A DNA stretch of 64,000 bases from CALFXN01 sp937957815. Its GTDB lineage: Bacteria; Synergistota; Synergistia; Synergistales; Aminobacteriaceae. Positions 61,702 through 64,000 of the stretch are shown here, one piece after another (position 1 is the first letter of the stretch; every line of letters starts with the position of its first letter). A program made the position numbers and the translations under genes. The notes under the pieces were generated by a model, which ran no database searches, was not told where the DNA came from, and worked only from the letters and a program-made list of their open reading frames with translations. The stretch lies in NCBI GenBank assembly GCA_036788195.1, contig DAIQNX010000001.1:1-64000 (forward strand), read 5' to 3'.

Positions 61702-62127
61702 TTAAAAACCATCCACACCTTCAGCTATTGATGGCAAAACTTCAAGGATACTTTCTCTGTATTTTCCCCACATAGACTTATCCCAAATTTCAATATGATC
61801 ACTCACACCTACAAGGACGACATCAGTTTCAAGTTTTGCATGAGAGCGTAATAGGGGAGGGAGGAGTATTCTTCCTGCAGTATCAATCTGAATCTCATGT
61901 GCACTTGACAGCAAAATGCGCATAAGGCCACGAGTTGTACCTTTTGCAAATGGAAGTAATTCTAACTTCTTAAGAACAATATCCCACTGATCTTTAGCAT
62001 ATATAGAAATACATGTTTCAATCCCAATCGTCAGATAAACGATTGAGTCCAAACTCTGGCGAAATCTAACCGGAAGCACCAAACGCCCTTTCCCATCAAT
62101 GCGATGTTCGAAAGTTCCCAAAAACAT
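61702..62127 (-). CDS. mraZ: Transcriptional regulator MraZ
   Basis: 141 residues: two AbrB-like halves (MFLGTFEHRIDGKGRLVLPV and the second-half SAHEIQIDTAGRILLPPLL). In E. coli MraZ represses its own dcw operon. ATG 62127 follows GGAGG by seven bases; the frame continues upstream without support. Base composition is ordinary here (61861-61920: 26 G/C of 60), unlike rsmH next to it. Confidence 0.95.
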   Translation of the reverse strand: MFLGTFEHRIDGKGRLVLPVRFRQSLDSIVYLTIGIETCISIYAKDQWDIVLKKLELLPFAKGTTRGLMRILLSSAHEIQIDTAGRILLPPLLRSHAKLETDVVLVGVSDHIEIWDKSMWGKYRESILEVLPSIAEGVDGF

Positions 62128-62136
62128 GGGTGTGCC

Positions 62137-62151
62137 TCCCACTTTGCCCCA
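62137..62151 (-). promoter_or_regulatory. Putative MraZ operator repeats
   Basis: On the minus strand TGGGG-N5-TGGGA lies just before the mraZ start and overlaps its ribosome site. E. coli MraZ binds repeats of TGGGN spaced by five bases, so this matches two units in exact phase; a third unit upstream is only weakly similar. Confidence 0.45.
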
Positions 62152-62170
62152 TATTTCTACACCTAGAAAC

Positions 62171-62179
62171 ACCATACCA
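62171..62179 (-). promoter_or_regulatory. Possible extended -10 for the dcw operon
   Basis: TGG-TATGGT on the minus strand, between the rnpB terminator and mraZ, with no clear -35. Some promoter is needed here because the terminator upstream isolates mraZ from rnpB. Confidence 0.3.
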
Positions 62180-62190
62180 TGAATACTACG

Positions 62191-62243
62191 AAAAAAATAG
62201 GTCCACAGGATTATCTGAGTTTTCCAGATGCACCTGTGGACCT
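62191..62243 (-). terminator. Rho-independent terminator after rnpB
   Basis: Minus-strand hairpin with a perfect 11-bp outer stem (62233-62243 with 62199-62209), a second inner stem, and a seven-T run (62197-62191). It ends rnpB transcripts and separates them from mraZ. Confidence 0.9.
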
Positions 62244-62280
62244 TCTCGACGTTTCGTATTCGGGAAACGGAGAAAAGATT

Positions 62281-62617
62281 CCTGAGGGAGCATTTCGTAA
62301 GCCGGGTTCTGTCTAGTGTGACCATTTATCTGGGAGGACCCTCGCGAGTCCCCTCAAGCGATCGTACCCGGAAGTCAGCGGGCAGCTTCATCCTTCCCTA
62401 TTCGATCTTGCTCCGGACGGGGTTTGCCTGGCATTCGAGTTACCCCGAACCCGGTGAGCTTTTACCTCACCTTTTCACCCTTACCTATTTTACAGGCGGT
62501 ATATTTCTGTGGCACTTTCCTTTGACTCGCGTCAACTGGGGGTTACCCAGCATCCTGCCCTTCGGAGCCCGGACTTTCCTCACCCGAAAGTGCGGCCACA
62601 AGCAATACTCCCTCAGG
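62281..62617 (-). ncRNA. rnpB: RNase P RNA, bacterial class A type
   Basis: The catalytic RNA of RNase P, about 337 nt. Minus-strand hallmarks in order: GAGGAAAGTCCGGGCTCC near the 5' end, AGAAATATACCGCC, GGTAAGGGTGAAA in the middle, and the 3' ACAGAACCCGGCTTAC. The ends are set by a perfect 10-bp P1 helix (62608-62617 with 62281-62290). A -10 element upstream and a terminator downstream frame it. Confidence 0.96.
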
Positions 62618-62623
62618 TGTATA

Positions 62624-62629
62624 ATTCTA
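62624..62629 (-). promoter_or_regulatory. -10 element of rnpB
   Basis: TAGAAT on the minus strand lies seven bases before the first base of the P1 helix, the right distance for a start at 62617. No consensus -35 is visible. Confidence 0.55.
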
Positions 62630-62661
62630 TCATGCTTTTGTGTTTCCTGCCTTGAAAGATT

Positions 62662-62690
62662 TTGATGTGGGGTTCACATTTTTGCATAAT
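62662..62690 (+). promoter_or_regulatory. Promoter for cheR
   Basis: TTGATG (62662-62667), a 17-base spacer and CATAAT (62685-62690), 33 bases before the cheR ATG. It is divergent from and partly back-to-back with the rnpB promoter. Confidence 0.55.
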
Positions 62691-62722
62691 ACGACAATAG
62701 CTGATGAAAGGGTGAAGAGGCA

Positions 62723-63529
62723 ATGGACACAGAAAAGTCAAATTACGACTCCCCACAATATGAAATTTTTAAAACCAGAATAAGAGATTTAACAGGGCTT
62801 GATTTAAATTCTTATAAAAACCAAATACATAGACGAGTGCATATGCTCATGCAAAGATGGAATGTAACTGATTACAATATTTATTTTACTACTATAAAGA
62901 ATAATGATAACAAACTAAGAGAATTTTTAGATTATTTAACTATAAATGTTTCTGAATTTTTTAGAAACCCTAATAAATGGTGGGAATTAAGAGATACAAT
63001 CTTACCCAAAATAATAAAGGAAAGAATGTCGAAAAAAATAAAATTCTGGAGCGCAGGGTCAGCAACAGGTGAGGAACCATATTCATTGGCAATCCTTTCT
63101 CTTGAGGCCAAATTGTCGTCAACCACGCTTATTCTTGCGACTGATATCGATCAGGGAGCAACTACTATAGCCCAAAAGGGTAATTATCTAAAAAGACAAT
63201 TAATCAATGTCCCAGATTCGTATATTAAAAAATATTTTACGACTATTGATCATGAAAATTTTTCTGTTATTGACGAAGTTAAATCTAAGGTAAATTTTCA
63301 GCGCATAAATTTGATAGAAGATACCTTTGACAGCGATTTCGATTTGATATTATGTAGAAATGTTGTTATTTATTTTTCATCTGAGACCAAATCTAACTTA
63401 TATAAAAAATTTGTAAATGCTCTCAGACCTGGCGGATTTCTTCTAGTCGGTTCAACCGAACAAATTTTTGATTACAGAAAGATTGGATTTGAATCGGCCG
63501 GTCCATTTCTTTATCGTCGTCCATTGTAG
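62723..63529 (+). CDS. cheR: CheR-type protein-glutamate methyltransferase
   Basis: 268 residues. It methylates glutamates of chemoreceptors with AdoMet. N-terminal helical domain (FKTRIRDLTGLDLNSYK), NVSEFFRNPNKWWEL near 80, AdoMet site KFWSAGSATGEEPYSLAI near 110, LILCRNVVIYFSSETK near 210, and LRPGGFLLVGSTEQI near 235. ATG 62723 follows AAGAGG. It is AT-rich like the dcw cluster. No receptor or cheB is in the window, so taxis versus another signalling role is open. Confidence 0.93.
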   Translation: MDTEKSNYDSPQYEIFKTRIRDLTGLDLNSYKNQIHRRVHMLMQRWNVTDYNIYFTTIKNNDNKLREFLDYLTINVSEFFRNPNKWWELRDTILPKIIKERMSKKIKFWSAGSATGEEPYSLAILSLEAKLSSTTLILATDIDQGATTIAQKGNYLKRQLINVPDSYIKKYFTTIDHENFSVIDEVKSKVNFQRINLIEDTFDSDFDLILCRNVVIYFSSETKSNLYKKFVNALRPGGFLLVGSTEQIFDYRKIGFESAGPFLYRRPL

Positions 63530-63540
63530 ACAATAGATTC

Positions 63541-63589
63541 CAAGGAAAATGAAGAGGCCGATTTTTTATCGGCCTCTTCATTTTCCTTG
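63541..63589. terminator. 22-bp perfect hairpin, bidirectional terminator
   Basis: Arms 63541-63562 and 63568-63589 are perfectly complementary with a TTTTT loop. It separates the convergent cheR and V-ATPase subunit D genes. There are no T runs beyond the arms, but the arms are A/T-rich at the base and could supply them if only the upper stem folds. Confidence 0.75.
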
Positions 63590-63597
63590 CGCCTCTG

Positions 63598-64000
63598 CTA
63601 ATGCGATCTCACAATCTCCTTGATCTTCATGAGTCGACTTAAGGTCGAACGTTCCTGTTCATCGAGTTTCATCGTAATATAGCGAATCGTCTCAATAAAC
63701 GCCGGAATCATGACGTGCTCAAGCGCATTAACTCTGCGACGTGTTTTCTCGATTTCGGTCGCCATAAGCGCAATAGCTTTTTCCTTTGCTGCAAGATCAA
63801 TCAACGCCGGAATGAGCTTCGCAAAACGCTCCAAAGCCAGATCAAGGCTTCCAGGAGAAGAGGCCAGACCGTAATTGAGAGCCGTTCCTTCCTGTTGGAC
63901 AATATATTCCGGAACAACGACGCTCATAACGTTTGCATGACGTACTCCCAAGCTACACCTCGAACCTGAAATCATAAGCGCCTGCTCAAGCATTGCTGGA
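63598..64000 (-). CDS. atpD: V-type ATP synthase subunit D, C-terminal part
   Basis: The gene enters from the right edge; about 134 C-terminal residues are visible. Subunit D is the central rotor shaft of V/A-type ATPases: a long coiled coil, here KEKAIALMATEIEKTRRRVNALEHVMIP, with the family marks RRVNALE and IKEIVRSH near the end. Start is outside the window. Such ATPases are usual in Synergistota, where they may work with sodium ions; the coupling ion cannot be seen here. Confidence 0.9.
   Translation of the reverse strand, partial: PAMLEQALMISGSRCSLGVRHANVMSVVVPEYIVQQEGTALNYGLASSPGSLDLALERFAKLIPALIDLAAKEKAIALMATEIEKTRRRVNALEHVMIPAFIETIRYITMKLDEQERSTLSRLMKIKEIVRSH

Noticed and set aside
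62228..62665. 145-codon open frame on the plus strand between mraZ and cheR
   Set aside because: It lies over the RNase P RNA gene on the other strand and its product has no protein-like features.
1..64000. CRISPR arrays, insertion sequences, prophage, integrons, attachment sites
   Set aside because: No spaced direct repeats, transposase, integrase or phage gene is visible; the only repeats are short hairpins at gene ends or leaders.

Overview
The window reads as one stretch of a bacterial chromosome packed with housekeeping genes, most likely from an anaerobic member of the phylum Synergistota. That assignment is inference. It rests on a V-type (not F-type) ATP synthase subunit at the right edge, a MurE with the DNPR motif of meso-diaminopimelate-adding enzymes, ribosomal protein L27 with a cleavable N-terminal extension beside its Prp protease, a whiA/yvcK/rapZ cluster, a SpoIID-like protein and a TldD-DUF4911 pair. 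I see no insertion sequence, prophage, CRISPR array, tRNA or rRNA.

Layout. Positions 149-37458 are almost entirely plus-strand genes, many coupled by 4-bp ATGA/GTGA overlaps. They run: a fused RpiB-uracil phosphoribosyltransferase; WecA-like and WecB (sugar/lipid-carrier chemistry); murA; a P-loop/Gls24-like protein; family-4 uracil-DNA glycosylase; uppS-cdsA-dxr-rseP-ispG; argF; a cysteine-rich zinc ribbon; (minus) nikR; a wrecked nadE fragment; yebC-ruvCAB; a DUF2905 protein; spoIID; queA; a MEMO1-AMMECR1 fusion with its radical SAM partner; mltG; DUF4911-tldD; ftsK; (minus) rpmB; xseB-ispA-dxs-tlyA-nadK-recN; rplU-prp-rpmA-obg-nadD-LCP-rsfS. A bidirectional terminator near 37.5 kb separates this from a minus-strand block of equal density (62127 down to 37599): mraZ-rsmH-ftsL-ftsI-murE-murF-mraY-murD-ftsW-murG-murC-murB-ftsQ-ftsA-ftsZ, then a SPOR protein, moaA-moaC-mogA, rapZ-yvcK-whiA and pgk-tpiA. 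Right of mraZ come the RNase P RNA (minus), cheR (plus), a 22-bp perfect hairpin terminator and the 3' part of the V-ATPase subunit D gene.

How the genes fit together. Much of the window builds the envelope. Dxs, Dxr and IspG feed the MEP isoprenoid pathway, IspA and UppS make the undecaprenyl carrier, MurA-F/MraY/MurG make lipid II, WecA-like plus WecB charge the carrier with other sugars, the LCP protein probably moves such polymers to the wall, and FtsI/FtsW/FtsL/FtsQ/FtsA/FtsZ/SPOR, MltG and SpoIID act in septation and wall trimming. A second theme is ribosome biogenesis (L21, Prp, L27, Obg, RsfS, L28, TlyA, RsmH), a third DNA repair (UDG, RuvABC, RecN, XseB, FtsK).

The most striking sequence-level signal is base composition. 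The left 37 kb is GC-rich, while the dcw cluster, part of moaA and cheR are very AT-rich, and the change happens inside single intact genes (moaA, ftsI) and between abutting genes (mraZ/rsmH). Other points worth a second look are the RpiB-UPRT fusion, the NTPase-Gls24 protein, the MEMO-AMMECR1-radical SAM set, the nadE remnant and the rplU leader. I did not find a clearly new multi-gene defence or mobile system.
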